A DNA stretch of 64,000 bases. Origin: Areca catechu. Taxonomy: Eukaryota; Streptophyta; Magnoliopsida; Arecales; Arecaceae. Numbering within the stretch: the first letter of the stretch is position 1; each line of letters starts with the position of its first letter. Shown here piece after piece: positions 22,901-33,438 of the stretch. The notes beneath the pieces are model-generated. The model was not told the DNA's origin. It ran no database searches and was given only the letters and a program-made list of their open reading frames with translations. The stretch is from NCBI GenBank assembly GCA_021397845.1, contig CM038050.1, positions 148,737,980 to 148,801,979 on the forward strand. The letters run 5' to 3'. The translations under genes were made by a program, and so were the position numbers.

Positions 22901-23841
22901 AGCCACTCTAGGTAGTGAGACTCCTTGATGAAGTCAGCATCGAGAAGCTTCTTCACTTCCTCCTCAATGGCCCTCTGCCCTTCGGCAGCTAAGCTCCTCT
23001 TCTTTTGCCAGACGAGCCTGTAAGTAGGATCCACCTTAAGCTGATGAGTGATGATGTCCGCCGGGATGCCTGGCATGTCAGACGCCACCCAGGCGAAGAC
23101 GTCCGCATTCTTCCTCAAGAAGGCGACCAGCTCCTGTCTGGCTCCCTCATCCAGGGTGCTCCCTATCTGGAGGACCCTCGTAGGATCGTCCTCCCAAAGG
23201 GGCACAAATACAATCTTTTCGACGGGCCGATCGTGACTATCAGCCTTGTCCCTAGGGTCCAGCTGCTCGAGCGTGGGGCGCTCGTCCAACTGCTTGTCGT
23301 GGATAGCTAGGCATTGCCGGGCCATTTTACGGTCTCTCCTTAGCTCCCCAACTCCGTCGCGGGTCGGAAACTTGGCCAGTAGGTGGTAAGTAGATACAAT
23401 AATCCAAAACTTATTGAGGGCCAGCCGATCCAAAATTGTGTTATACGCGGAGGTCATACGGATGACCACAAAGTTGACGGAGAAGGTTCGCTGGTAAGGT
23501 TCCATCTCAAGGGTCACGGGTAAGGCAATCTCTCCTTCAACCCCGATGGAATTCCCCCCGAAGCTGGTGAGTGGTGCCACGGACTCCCGCAGTCTGGACC
23601 TGGACAGGTTTATCCAGATAAACACATCATACAATAAAACCTCCGCACAACTTTCATTATCGATAAGGACGCGCTTTACATCATAATTGGCGATGACAGC
23701 CGACACAACCACAGGGTCATCGCCCGGGAGAGGAGGCTCCAAGAGGTCCTCATCAGAAAAGCTAATTAAATTGGATCCCCTGGGCCTCTTTACAATGTCC
23801 TGGTCCTCCTCCCGCCCCCAGTCAGATCGTCGATGCAGCAT
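19961..23841 (-). pseudogene. pol: Tat-A pol: protease, RT, RNase H, second RNase H, integrase
   Basis: Read right to left: aspartic protease region (VLIDNESCAEVLLYDVF, 23680-23620). RT follows with KWRICVDYTDLNKACSKDSF, SFIDAFSGYNQIRMHPED and AYVDDMIV, so its catalytic aspartates are present. A first RNase H (FQWTDECRTAFEAL) has lost its usual first aspartate. A second, archaeal-type RNase H (LHVDGASNLSGCGAGLILAD ... KYEAL ... FFDSQLV ... WADALSRM) has all four acidic residues. The HHCC zinc finger (HEGIYGEHLGG ... CDACQR) and integrase core (AIDYFTKW, IIMDNGRHF, NGEAEITNR) keep D, D and E. The C-terminus ends at KYYQ. Stops interrupt it at 22594, 22499-22501, 22232, 20759 and 20270, plus one frameshift near 22410. 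Every stop is TAG or TGA at a site explained by CAG or CGA. Confidence 0.92.
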
Positions 23842-23865
23842 GCCAACGCCTCCATCGGTTGGGTG

Positions 23866-25338
23866 CTAATTGGGGAGCTTAGCCTCCCCCGGGGGGTCTC
23901 TAACAGTTGAAGTCCCGACCCGATCCTGGCGGGGTCGGACATACTTGTTCAGATATTCCCTGCGGATGAGGTCCTCGATGGCGTCCTTTTGCTGGAGGCA
24001 CTCCTCCGTGTCATGCCCATGGTCCTTGTGAAACCGACAGTATTTGTTCTTATTTTTAGAGGCAGGATGTCCTCTCATCGGGCGAGGTCTTCGGAAGAAG
24101 GCCTCGTTCTCAATCTCCATTAGGATCTTCTCCCGCGGCAGGGAGAGGGGCGCATAGTTGTTGAACCGCTTGAGGTAGTCCCTCGGCTTGGGGCTCTGGC
24201 ATCGGGTGGATTGGCCATCATTGCCGGGAGGTCGGACTACAGGGGCCTTATCGCCCCACTTCTTCGGGGCCGACCTCCCCTCAGCCTGGCGCCGGCTCGT
24301 CGCTTGCTCTTTTGCCAAGGCATATTTGTGCGCCTTGGCCAGCATATCGGTGTAGCTTGTAGGGAGCTTCTTGTCCAGGGAAAACGTGAACCTGGATGAG
24401 CGGAGCCCCCTCTTGAAGGCCGACATGGCCACCGCTTCATTTAAGTTAGGGATCTCCAAAGCGGTCGAGTTGAAGTGGGCCATGTAGCCCCGGAGGGTCT
24501 CTCCCTCCGTTTGCTGGATGAGGAAGAGGCAGTCGGTGTTCTTCGGAGCCCAGCTGCAGGTCCTAAAATGAGAGAGAAAAAGGGTCTTGAGCTGGAAAAA
24601 AGAATGAATTGTACCTGGGTGGATGGCAGAGAACCACATCTGCGCGGCCTTCTTCAGGGTCGCTGGGAAGGCGATGCAGTGGAGGGCGTCGGACATGCCT
24701 TGCACCATCATGTGGGCTTTGTAGGCGCCCAGGTGATCCAGGGGATCGGTGGTACCGTCGTAGGGATCCACCTGCGGGATCTTGAAATGGCGGGGGATAG
24801 TCTCCCCCAGAATCTTTGCGAAGAAAGGAGGGCGGGTGTCATGCGCCAACCTTCCCTCAGCGTTTTGCCACTCGGCTATCTCAGCAATGCGCTCCTCCAT
24901 GCGCATGATCTTGCTGCCGTAGTCATGCGGGTCTGCAGCAGGGCGCCGGCCACCGGGATGAGCAGAGTCGGCGAAAGAGGGGGAGGCTGACCTCGCCCTC
25001 TTTCCATCAATGCAGGCCCTCATGGTCCCCTGGGGTTCTGGGACTACGGGGGACGGTGGCGGAGGTGCGTCCGGCTGCTGGATGACGCCGACGACTGGCT
25101 GATGATTGACACAGGAAGCCGCCGGCGACTGCTGTTGGCGGTCCGCCATCTCCTGGAAGCACTGGACCGTCGAGGTAAACATCTCGATGTGGTTCACCAG
25201 TGTCTAGAACTGTTGCAGCCCCAGGGTGATGGTGGGCTCGACGACGGCGGTGATATTGCTCTCCGCGGGGGGTGTGCTGGGCCCTTGGTGGGAGCGTCCT
25301 CCCCTCGCGGAGACGCTCTGAGTTCTTTCTCTTGCTAT
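23866..25338 (-). pseudogene. gag: Tat-A gag
   Basis: The frame open from 25197 continues upstream in phase to 25338, where the start position reads ATA. Codon 45 is TAG (25204-25206). Upstream wording ARERTQSVSARGGRS parallels the Tat-B gag start at 28936. The gag core VDPYDGTTDPLDHLGAYKAH then ALHCIAFPATLKKAAQMWF lies near residues 190-230, and a zinc-binding-like CRFHKDHGHDTEEC near the C-terminus. Gag would coat the RNA and form the particle. The frame ends at TAG 23866-23868 and pol continues in the same phase, so gag and pol were probably one polyprotein. Confidence 0.9.
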
Positions 25339-25400
25339 GGCTGGATCCTTCCCGTTTATCTCCCCTTTTAGAGTAAAGAGCACAGCGAAGGTTCAGGCTA

Positions 25401-25417
25401 CCCTCCTTCTAGCGCCA
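25401..25417 (-). other. Primer binding site of Tat-A
   Basis: TGGCGCTAGAAGGAGGG on the minus strand starts 3 bp inside the 5' LTR end. It is of the type seen in Tat/Ogre elements. Which tRNA matches best was not checked (an arginine tRNA is reported for Ogre). Confidence 0.75.
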
Positions 25418-25420
25418 ATC

Positions 25421-26081
25421 TGTTGCCTCTCTTCCTCTTGAACCGGGCTCGGCGGACGCGCTGGAGGGCTCCTCGACCAGACAACCTGCAAGAAGTCCCT
25501 AGACGCCGGAGGGGGCTCCGGCGAGGGACACTCTGATGCTTAAGTTAGAGGAGGGTTGGAGTAACAGAACGGAAAGAACTCTAGGAGAGAATCAGAATGG
25601 GGAAGAAGAACGTCACCCTTCACGGAGGTCCCCCGAGTGCCTTTTATAGGCACGGAGCGTTGCCAAATTCTGTTGGAAAGCAGGCTGGAAAAATCCAGAT
25701 ATGTTCTCAGGAGAATAGGCGTGGCGGCGAGATCGTGGGTGGCGACGTGCCAGGTGTGTCAGAGTAGTGGCCATGAGTTGGAGTTGTTATAATAGAATGT
25801 CAGAACTGTTGGAGAGGAAAGGTTCCTGGAAACTTCGGGTGGTCCCTTCAGCAGTGGGTCGGCTGGCTTCCTAGAAACTGACCGGGGAGTTTAGCAGGAT
25901 CTTAGGAGCCGACCGCGGCAATTAAAGGGCCGTCACATGGGCGGTGAGGCACCTGTCAGCCCTCAAAACCCCCGGGTCGGCTCTTTGGGAAAGCCGACCG
26001 GGGAGTCGGGCTCCACGCGGGATCCAGCGGACCGGATGCCGGGGGCCGGTCCGATCGGGGACTAGCTGAATGGGTGTATTA
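25421..26081 (-). repeat. 5' LTR of Tat-A (in element orientation)
   Basis: Begins TGTTGCCTCTC and ends GGGTGTATTA, with the final CA changed to TA. The TATA box CTATAAAAGG on the minus strand lies in the inverted repeat GTGCCT (25637-25642) and AGGCAC (25648-25653). Confidence 0.95.
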
Positions 26082-26086
26082 GGAAT
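26082..26086. other. Target-site duplication of Tat-A (right copy, GGAAT)
   Basis: Matches the left copy at 15376-15380. Confidence 0.9.
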
Positions 26087-26939
26087 CATAACTATTATGC
26101 TGCTAATGCTGAACAATATTATATCTAAGTACTTGGGCTAGTCAGAGATTTGAAAATAGAAATTTTACTTGGGAGAGAAACCTGTTATCTACCAGAAGTT
26201 AATTAATGGACCAAGTTGTTGAGCGTATACCACTCAAGCTTTAACCCAACAACTTCGACTAATAAAGGAGGGGATATGCCCACCAAGCAAACATCGTCAT
26301 TATAATAAGAGCAGTTTGATTGTATAATAAAATCTCAGATAGACCTTGGAAACCGAAATTTTCAGCTTTGAATAGATTTTTAGTTTTTATTTTCAGTCGA
26401 TACTTTTCTTTTCTTTTTTCATACATTTATATTTTTTTTAATTTGTAGCGACTGAATACCTTCTACGACTACGAGTCTTAAGTTTCACTATATAAAAATA
26501 CAAGGTCATGAAAAAACTAAAATTATGATTTTTATATATAATATAGCTTTTTAGCAGGATCTTGGTTTCAACTCTTTAAACCGAATGCATGAGTGTGGTA
26601 GCGATTTTTTGAATTTCTTTTACACATTTTTCATTTCTTTGGCGGTTGCTTAAGATCGCCATAAATGATAACCTCATCGTTGCTTTCAATGTGCAGACTG
26701 CAGTTAAGGTTCTGCCAATCCGACCATGGCTAACATCTTTTCGGACATTTTGGTGGATAAAATTGAAATGTGTGGCCAAACGAGTGCTTGAGACATAAGT
26801 ACAACATGTTCCATTAGCAAACAAATCTCGGTAAAAAAAAAAACATAAATCCCTTGCCGCACAATGGGTGGAAGATCATTAAATCACATCAATTGACCCA
26901 ACTCCTTAGCATCACAATATTATTATAAAAATATAATTA
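26087..26939. other. Unassigned AT-rich flank between Tat-A and Tat-B
   Basis: No repeat ends or known domains were seen. A minus-strand frame of 82 codons (26824-26576) starts MFANGTCCTYVSSTRLATHF and matches nothing I recognise. Confidence 0.4.
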
Positions 26940-28836
26940 ATGTGGCACAATATTGATGTGGCGTCCATGATGGCAACAGCTAGTAGTCACGTTGGTAGAA
27001 AGTGCCACTTGGATGCGACACCCGCATGAAGTTCCAAAGGCGAGCCCTTCGGCTGAGGCGGCCCCCGCATCCGGGGTCGAGCACCTAGCCGAGATCATGC
27101 TCATGCTTTCCAAAGACAAGCCCTTCGGTCGAGGTAGCCCTCGTATCCGGGGTCGAGCGCCTGGCCGAGGTCGTGCTCATGCTGTCCAAAGGCAAGCCCT
27201 TCGACCGAGGCGTCCCCCGCATCTGAGGTCGAGCGCCCGACCGAGGTCGTGCTAATGCTGTCCAAAGGCGAGCCCTTCGACCGAGATGGGCCCCACATCA
27301 GGGGTCAAGCACCCGGCCGAGGTCGTGCTCATGCTTTCCAAAGACGAGCCCTTCGGTCGAGGCGGCCCCCGCATCCGGGGTCGAGCACCCGGCCAAGGTC
27401 GTGCTCATGCTTCCCAAGGGTGAGCCCTTCAGCCAAGATAGCCCCCGCATTCGGGGTTGAGCGCCCGATCGAGGTCGTGCTCATGCTTCCAAAGGGCGAG
27501 CCTTTCAACCGAGGCGGCCCCCGTATCTGGGGTCGAGCGCCCGACAGAGGTCATGCTTATGCTTTCCAAAGGCGAGCCCTTCGACAGAGGCGGCCCCTGC
27601 ATCCGGGGTCGAGCGCCCGACAGAGGTCATGCTTATGCTTTCCAAAGGCGAGCCCTTCGACAGAGGCGGCCCCTGCATCCGGGGTCGAGCGCCCGGCCAA
27701 GGTCATGCTCATGCTTCCCAAGGGCGAGCCCTTCGGCCGAGGCGGCCCCCGCATCCGGGGTTGAGCACCTGGTCGAGGTCATGCTCATGGTTCCCAAGGG
27801 TGGCCCCAGCATCCGGGATTGAGCGCCCGGCCAGGGTCATGCTCGTGCATTCCGGAGTCGAGCTCCCGAGATAGAGCTCCCCCTATCCTACTGAGGACGG
27901 AATTCCTTCTAGAAGCAAAAGAGAGAGAAGATCAGTAGAAGCTCAGACTGTGACATGGAAGCTCCTAGCTACCTGCAACCTCCCAGAAGTGGCACATGCC
28001 TGGTCGAAAAATTCAAACACTGCAATGCGCCACCCACACATTCTGTGCAAAGCATGCTCCGACAGGCTTCACGCCCTGTAGCGCGCTACCACGTCAATGA
28101 CTGTACAATCGAGGGCTCCAATCCTCGTAACATGAAACCTGAACCTCCTCTAAGAGGAGTATCCCATTAAGGCACAGGCCCTGTGACACTCCGACGGTCC
28201 CTCCTGGAATAGAAATGCTCCACCATGGCTCGAGGCTCAGCAGCACGGTGCCCGCCCCTCCCATGGAAAATTACACCATCAGAAGGACAAGATCTGTACT
28301 ACGCCGGTGATCACCTTCAACAGAAAGATCTCCTTCAGAGAACCGGTCCGACAAGGGGGAGGCCGCAGATAAAGGAAACCCCTTTAGAAAGGGATACCAA
28401 GAAAGGAACATTTCAATAAAGCCCCAGGCTTGGTCTGGGCCATTCCTTCTCATATAAAAATAGACAAAAGGATCCCAAGAGAAGAGGGAGGCAACTGGTA
28501 AGACTCAGAGAGCAAATGGGCAAGAAATCAGCCAAGGCAACCTCCCAGCTCACTGATCTCCACTCGACCCTGTCTTTCCATTACTTACATCACATCTTTC
28601 ACCCTCTACTTGGAGAGATCCTAAGCTCTCCGGCATAGAGGTTCTGTTCCCTTGGACCGTCATAACTAATTTGATCGTCGGAGTGTCCCCGCTGGAATCC
28701 CTGGCCCGGGTCTCCTCTTTTTTGTAGGATAACTTGACCAAGGAGCCGACCGGGAGGGAGGACCAGGCTCCCATCGAGAGCCTGACGAGTCCACGACACG
28801 TCAGAGTTACAGGCCACGGTGATCCAGGTGGCAACA
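26940..28836 (+). repeat. 5' LTR of Tat-B
   Basis: The right end GGTGGCAACA (28836) is followed by a decayed primer site and then gag, as in other Tat elements. A TATA box is at 28451-28460 (CATATAAAAA). The left end is uncertain: TGTGGCACAATATTG at 26940 is a candidate just before the 77-bp array, which by comparison with the old LTR at 3334 would lie in U3. No target duplication could be checked because the partner LTR is outside the window. Confidence 0.55.
27020..27870. repeat. GC-rich tandem array, 77-bp unit, about 11 copies
   Basis: The unit is CCGCATCCGGGGTCGAGCGC, then CCGGCCGAGGTCGTGCTCAT, then GCTTTCCAAAGGCGAGCCCT, then TCGGCCGAGGCGGCCC. Copies at 27541 and 27618 are identical, which points to recent unit duplication. 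Frames on both strands are open over long stretches only because of the composition. Confidence 0.92.
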
Positions 28837-28860
28837 GATAGGCACATCCGGAAGGGGGAA
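28837..28860 (+). other. Decayed primer binding site of Tat-B
   Basis: GATAGGCACATCCGGAAGGGGG follows the LTR end. It resembles the TGGCGC-plus-GGAAGGGG form usual for Tat elements, with changes at CG positions. Confidence 0.4.
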
Positions 28861-29293
28861 GAATATTAGTGACTGTGGGAAGTCCAATAGTGAGTCCCCT
28901 ACCACCAGCAAAGCATATGTAGTGCCCAAAGCTCCATGGTGACAACGCGCGCGCGCGAGGCTTCCACCAATCAAGCAAGCGGCCCCCCTCATCGTGGTGA
29001 CCTACAGAGCCATGAGGGAGAGCTCCCCTCTCCACCACCGCCATCACCGGTGGATCCCCAGATCACCGCGCTCGCCCAGCAGGTCCATGCCCTGGCTGCA
29101 GTGATGCGCCAGCTCCACCAAAGACACCAATTCCTGGCAATGCATTAGTAGCTAGGGATGCTGGCAGCCCACGCCGTCAATCCCCATACCAACCTATGGT
29201 CTTTCTGGGAGGGGCTGTTGCATGTGACCTCCCACCCGTGAAGAGACCACCAGGCGGTCGAAAAAAAGCAACATGATGGCCCGACCGACCGGG

Positions 29294-29298
29294 AGAGC
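29294..29298. other. Target-site duplication of Copia-A (left copy, AGAGC)
   Basis: AGAGC precedes TGAAGGG at 29299 and recurs at 45502-45506 after the other LTR end. Confidence 0.88.
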
Positions 29299-29470
29299 TG
29301 AAGGGAAAAACATGCTAGGCCGAAGAAAAGTATTTTAAAATAATTTTAAAATAAGCAGCGAAAGGCTCGGTAGATAGATCAAAACAATCAACTAATTTGT
29401 CCGCAGGATCTAGTATAATAATGAAGCATGCTATAAAAAACATTGTTGCCCAGAAATGGAGCCCAGGAGG

Positions 29471-30801
29471 TGATGCGGCAAGCATATGATTAATGTTTAG
29501 ATTATGGTTTGTAAAGCAATGAAACCTAATTGCACTGGCATTGTACTCATCATATTAAGACTTAAGGATTACATGAAATGGAACTTTTACTTGATTAGAC
29601 ACAATCCTAAACTAAGAAGGAAGAAGATCTAGATAATAGGGGCCAATGATTATGGACTTACCTTGATGAGCTTTCCAACCTTCTTTTGATTCATACCTTG
29701 AAACTACCAACGCTCTGGACTGGAGGACTTGGATAACAAAGATCAGAACTCTGGACTTAGACTTCAGTCTGTCGGTTCATTGTCAAGGGAGAACCCGGTT
29801 CTCAACTCAAAGACTTCGAAGGACCCTGCAATTGAAGATCAAAGGTTAAGGAAGAAAGAGACAAATGTAAAGAAAGGTTGGGAGGATTTGTGAACAAAGA
29901 AGAAATTGCAGAAGATTTGGCCGACTCTAATGCCTTCTTCTTATACTGGAATGGTGAGTTGCTTAGAGAAAAAAAAAAAAAAATGGCTTTGGCGTGGAGG
30001 AAGAAACTTTCACACAAGAACACAAGACAATTTGCTTCAAAACTTTACTTGTATTTCATTCATTTTCAATCCCCTTTACAATAGGCATCCAAGGCTTTTA
30101 ATAGCCTCACAAAGCTAGCTTTTGAAATTTAAAAACTCCCCAAATTGAGGAGGATTACAAGGGGGGTTGGAGGATTTGATGGAGGGTTTGGAGGGATGTG
30201 GGGGGGAGTTGGAGGATTTGGTGGAAGGCTTGGAGGGATGTGGCCGACCTCCTTGAATTTGAATCTCCCTGTTGGCACCCAAAGGGTGATGAAGTGGCTG
30301 GTGAGGTGGCACCTCTGGCTGATGACGTGGCATGGTGAGGTGGTCTTCTAATTTCCAGATGACATGTGGCGCCAAGTGGTCCTAGTTGATGGTCCTTTTC
30401 TCTTGCTTGGTGGTGTGTCTTCTCTCCTTCATGGGGTCAAATTCTGGGGTCTAGAATTTGAGTCTTGTTGCTGGCTTTCATGGCTTTAAGACTTGAATAG
30501 ACTTAACTCAACTGAATTAGACTTAACTCAACTGAATTAAACTCAACTGACCTAGACTTTAAAACTTGAAATGGACTTACAGGAAATGAAATTTTAAAAA
30601 TAATTACAGGACTCAATAAACACTCTTGATTTGAAACTCAAAATTAATTACAGGACTCTTAAAAAGGAAATAACTCCTGAAAAAGAAATAAAACATTTTT
30701 GATCTAAAGGATACAAGGTAACCTAATTATCTTTGATCCAATTTGGGATAAGGCTAACCTTGTTGGAGTGAAGTTTCTTTCGGTTTCTGGTGTCCACACC
30801 A
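29471..30801 (-). repeat. 3' LTR of the chromovirus
   Basis: 1331 bp, nearly collinear with 33439-34775. Contains a GGAGGATTTG / TGGAGGGATGTGG mini-repeat near 30160-30240. Confidence 0.92.
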
Positions 30802-31440
30802 ATTCTCCTGGGGTGGGCAGAACTTGACCCAGTCGAGTATGGTTCAGTTTTGCCCTGGTAATGCTCGAACAAGTCTGGGTTAAGTCTTTGCAGGTCCTCT
30901 CGAGTAATTCAAGAGTTGTCGGACTCAGGTCTAACTTGCCATTGAACCAGGTATCGCTGATAGTTCTTATTCCTGGTAGTAATGGTCTTGTCGTCCAGGA
31001 TTCTCTCAATCCTCTCTCTCCGCTCAGGTAGGGTTGTTGGTGGACACTCGGAAATATGTTCACTCTCAATGAAAGTTTCTGGCTCAAAAGGCTCACTAGG
31101 TATTAGTACTGGTTCTTTGTATTCTACTAGGTCTGAAACATTAAAGGTTGTACTAATACCCATATCAGGTGGAAGTTCCAAAACATATGCATTAGGCCCT
31201 ATTTTCTTTAAGATCTTGAAAGGTCCCACTCCGCGGGCATGCAGCTTCTTTATGGTTCCAGGTGGGAACCGTTCAGGGTTGAGCCTAATCATTGCATAAT
31301 CCCCTTCACAGAATTCTTTAGCCCTCTTATGTGAATCAGCTAAATGTTTGTAAGTCTCATTACTCAGTTTGATCTTATTATTGATTTTTTTATGCAAATT
31401 TGTGATATGCTGTGCGAAAGATTCAGCAAACTTAGAAATT
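30802..31440 (-). pseudogene. Chromovirus integrase C-terminus with chromodomain
   Basis: The 31397-30909 frame reads HKKINNKIKLSNETYKHLAD, then GDYAMIRLNPERFPPGTIKK, then GPFKILKKIGPNAYVLELPP. This is the beta-barrel end of Ty3/gypsy integrase. ERIERILDDKT ... YLVQWQ follows, a chromodomain. A stop (30909-30911) replaces what is usually a tryptophan in this domain, after which ITREDLQRLNPDLFEHY continues the fold. The chromodomain in this family binds histone marks and steers integration. Upstream sequence (31400-31440) fits the rest of integrase, ESFAQHITNL. Confidence 0.85.
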
Positions 31441-31520
31441 TACACAAGCACTTACAAAATGCAGACTGAACTAGGCATCCTTATTGAGAGGAATTTTATT
31501 GGACTTTCTAGGACCTAAAC

Positions 31521-32351
31521 CTAACAGATTATTGACTCTCTAGGTTTGACCCTGGTCTGGTATGCACATGAGAATTTACCATGGGTTCCTAGCAAATGCC
31601 ATAAGGTTTTCCAAAAGTAGGTAGCAAAAGGAATAGGCTTTAAAAGCTCATGCATCCTAGTAAACTCATCCAAATGAAACTTAATGGCTCTAAAATTATG
31701 ATAAGACTCAGGGAAATGAAGGAAATAGGAATCCGAGACTTGGGGTAATTTAGGAGAATCTTGAAACAAACCTTGGTTATTCATGATGACCTTAAGATTA
31801 GAATCTTGATCTACAGGCAGGATGCTTCTAGGTAGTTGAAGGTCATCAGGAAAGTCTTCTAAAATAATGATTGGGTTCTTCTCAGGTACCTGAAGGAGTT
31901 CTTGAGTCGAAGCTAAAGTATTAGGTTCTTCCTGAGGGCATTGTCTTACGGGAACCAAGTCCTCACTAAATTTTGGTTGTTCTGATATTTCAGGACTAGG
32001 CTCAACAATCTTTTCTTTACCAAAGGTTTCCTTAGGTAAGGTACTAAAGTTGTTCTCTTCACAGTCTTCCCCTTCATATTCATCTATTAAACTTATGTCA
32101 GTCTCATATACATATTTACTAGGTTCAAATTTGCCTTCTTCCTTCCCTAGCCCTTCAGTTTGAGGATACCCTAAGTCTTGAGTATCAATGAACTCAACTT
32201 GTACTTCAGGGTTCTTACTCCTATCATTCATATGATCTAATGGGATAGTAGGAGTTGGTTGGTCTAAGGAAAATTGTTTAGCCAGCATTTGGTTCAATTG
32301 GGCCATTAGATCATTTAGGCCTCTCAGCATGGTTTCAAGATTCGGGTCCAT
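31521..32351 (-). pseudogene. Chromovirus gag start fused by deletion to integrase core
   Basis: The 276-residue frame starts MDPNLETMLRGLNDLMAQLN, like the gag start at 14361. It is then strongly acidic with no recognised domain (residues 40-200), and near its end reads FWKTLWHLLGTHGKFSCAY, the integrase core just before its usual glutamate region. So a deletion has joined gag-side sequence to integrase, removing protease, RT, RNase H and the front of integrase. After the frame ends at 31521, integrase-like wording resumes in another phase. The acidic middle could be a gag extension or an extra ORF, and I cannot tell which. Confidence 0.65.
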
Positions 32352-33423
32352 GGCTACACTGGATTGGATCTAGACTGGTGAGTATGAGGCTCCTGATCTA
32401 GTTTTCATGCATGCAAGTAGACTCAAGCTCGAGCTAAGGTTTCCTAGACCTAGAGCATAAATTAGAGATCTAATTAAGTGAACCAACTAGCTAGTAGTAC
32501 TTATGGGACTTAGCCAGGTAGGTGGTGGGGAGTGGAGGTCCCTGATTGACAACCTTAGACACCAATCTGAGATTGGCCAGGTAGGCGAACCAAATCACAA
32601 GCCCTAATACACCAATCCTAGACACCAAGCCAGTAAGCACACACCAATTAGCTGACACAGTTAACTTGACCCTAACCTGAACCCAACTTGTTGGTGTCCC
32701 TAACCCACTAGGGCAATTAACGTTCTACTCAATTTTAATTAACGGGCTAGGATCGATATGCTAGTTGGTGATTTTTGGGCTAGGGACAGGTGATGAAACC
32801 CTGACCCTATGTCAAATTGATGCCCTTAATTTGATTTCTCATGAGATGAATGAAATGCAAAGGTGCTGCAGAAGTGTGTTGTAGTTTGAAAGTGGTGTGG
32901 AAAACGTGATGAGAAAAATGTCCAAGAATTCTGAAAAAATCACAGAGGATTCCTAACTTATATGTTTCAATGCAGATGAAAGAAATTTTAAAACTAAAAT
33001 CTGTACTACTCTAAGCAGATCCTACAAATGAAGATAAATAAAAAGGATAGAACAGAACCCTAATGACAGTGTCAAACTGCAGAAATTTTATTTTTTTTAT
33101 AATTTTTTTTCTGATGATGAAATTTAATATGGTGATAACTGACTTAAAACGAAACAAGAAAAAAATATTTCAACAAAAAATTAGCGACTTGCCTTTGGAG
33201 CTGCAGACGGATTACAGTAAACAGATGCAAATTTTTAGAAAACAGAACCTAATCAAACAAGTGCAATGGCTTAACCAAACTTCAATCTAAAAAATTCACG
33301 TCCGGCCAGGGGCTCATTATTCCCATGGGTCGTGACAGTGTACTGGAGTACACCCGCTCAGGAGGCGTGAATTTTAGATCTTGCTTGGATTTAAAGAAAA
33401 CTATTCTACCATAATGCAACCAT
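32352..33423. other. Chromovirus leader (untranslated)
   Basis: Non-coding DNA between primer site and gag. One phrase CCAATTAGCTGACAC / GCACACACC marks tracts of short direct repeats near 32570-32660, and AT-rich runs lie at 33060-33180. Confidence 0.5.
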
Positions 33424-33435
33424 GCTATGATACCA
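33424..33435 (-). other. Primer binding site of the chromovirus (initiator-Met type)
   Basis: The minus strand reads TGGTATCATAGC, one change from TGGTATCAGAGC, and starts 3 bp from the LTR end at 33439. Confidence 0.8.
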
Positions 33436-33438
33436 AAA

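Larger units (their letters stand above)
15381..26081 (-). mobile_element. Tat-A: near-complete Tat-lineage Ty3/gypsy retrotransposon
   Basis: The element is 10.7 kb, bounded by LTRs of 662 and 661 bp and by the 5-bp duplication GGAAT. The minus strand carries the primer site, gag, protease, RT, RNase H, a second archaeal-type RNase H, and integrase. The plus strand carries an extra antisense gene next to the 3' LTR. A 46-bp tandem array lies between the two genes. The second RNase H and an antisense ORF with a transposase_28-like domain are known features of the Tat lineage (for example Grande and Retand). The LTRs differ at roughly 8 percent of positions over the first 200 bp, mostly by transitions, so it is not recent. 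Several stops and one frameshift in pol make it non-autonomous now. Confidence 0.95.

Noticed and set aside
26576..26824. Possible host gene fragment (82 codons, minus strand)
   Set aside because: No recognised domain, no splice signals or neighbours supporting a gene. Length is within chance for this DNA.
26992..27874. Several overlapping frames of 80-170 codons in the 77-bp array
   Set aside because: Open frames on both strands arise from GC-rich repeat units. The protein is only a repeat of GVERPTEVMLMLPKGEPF type.
32400..33420. Possible extra gene in the chromovirus leader
   Set aside because: No frame above 75 codons and no domain. Position fits an untranslated leader.
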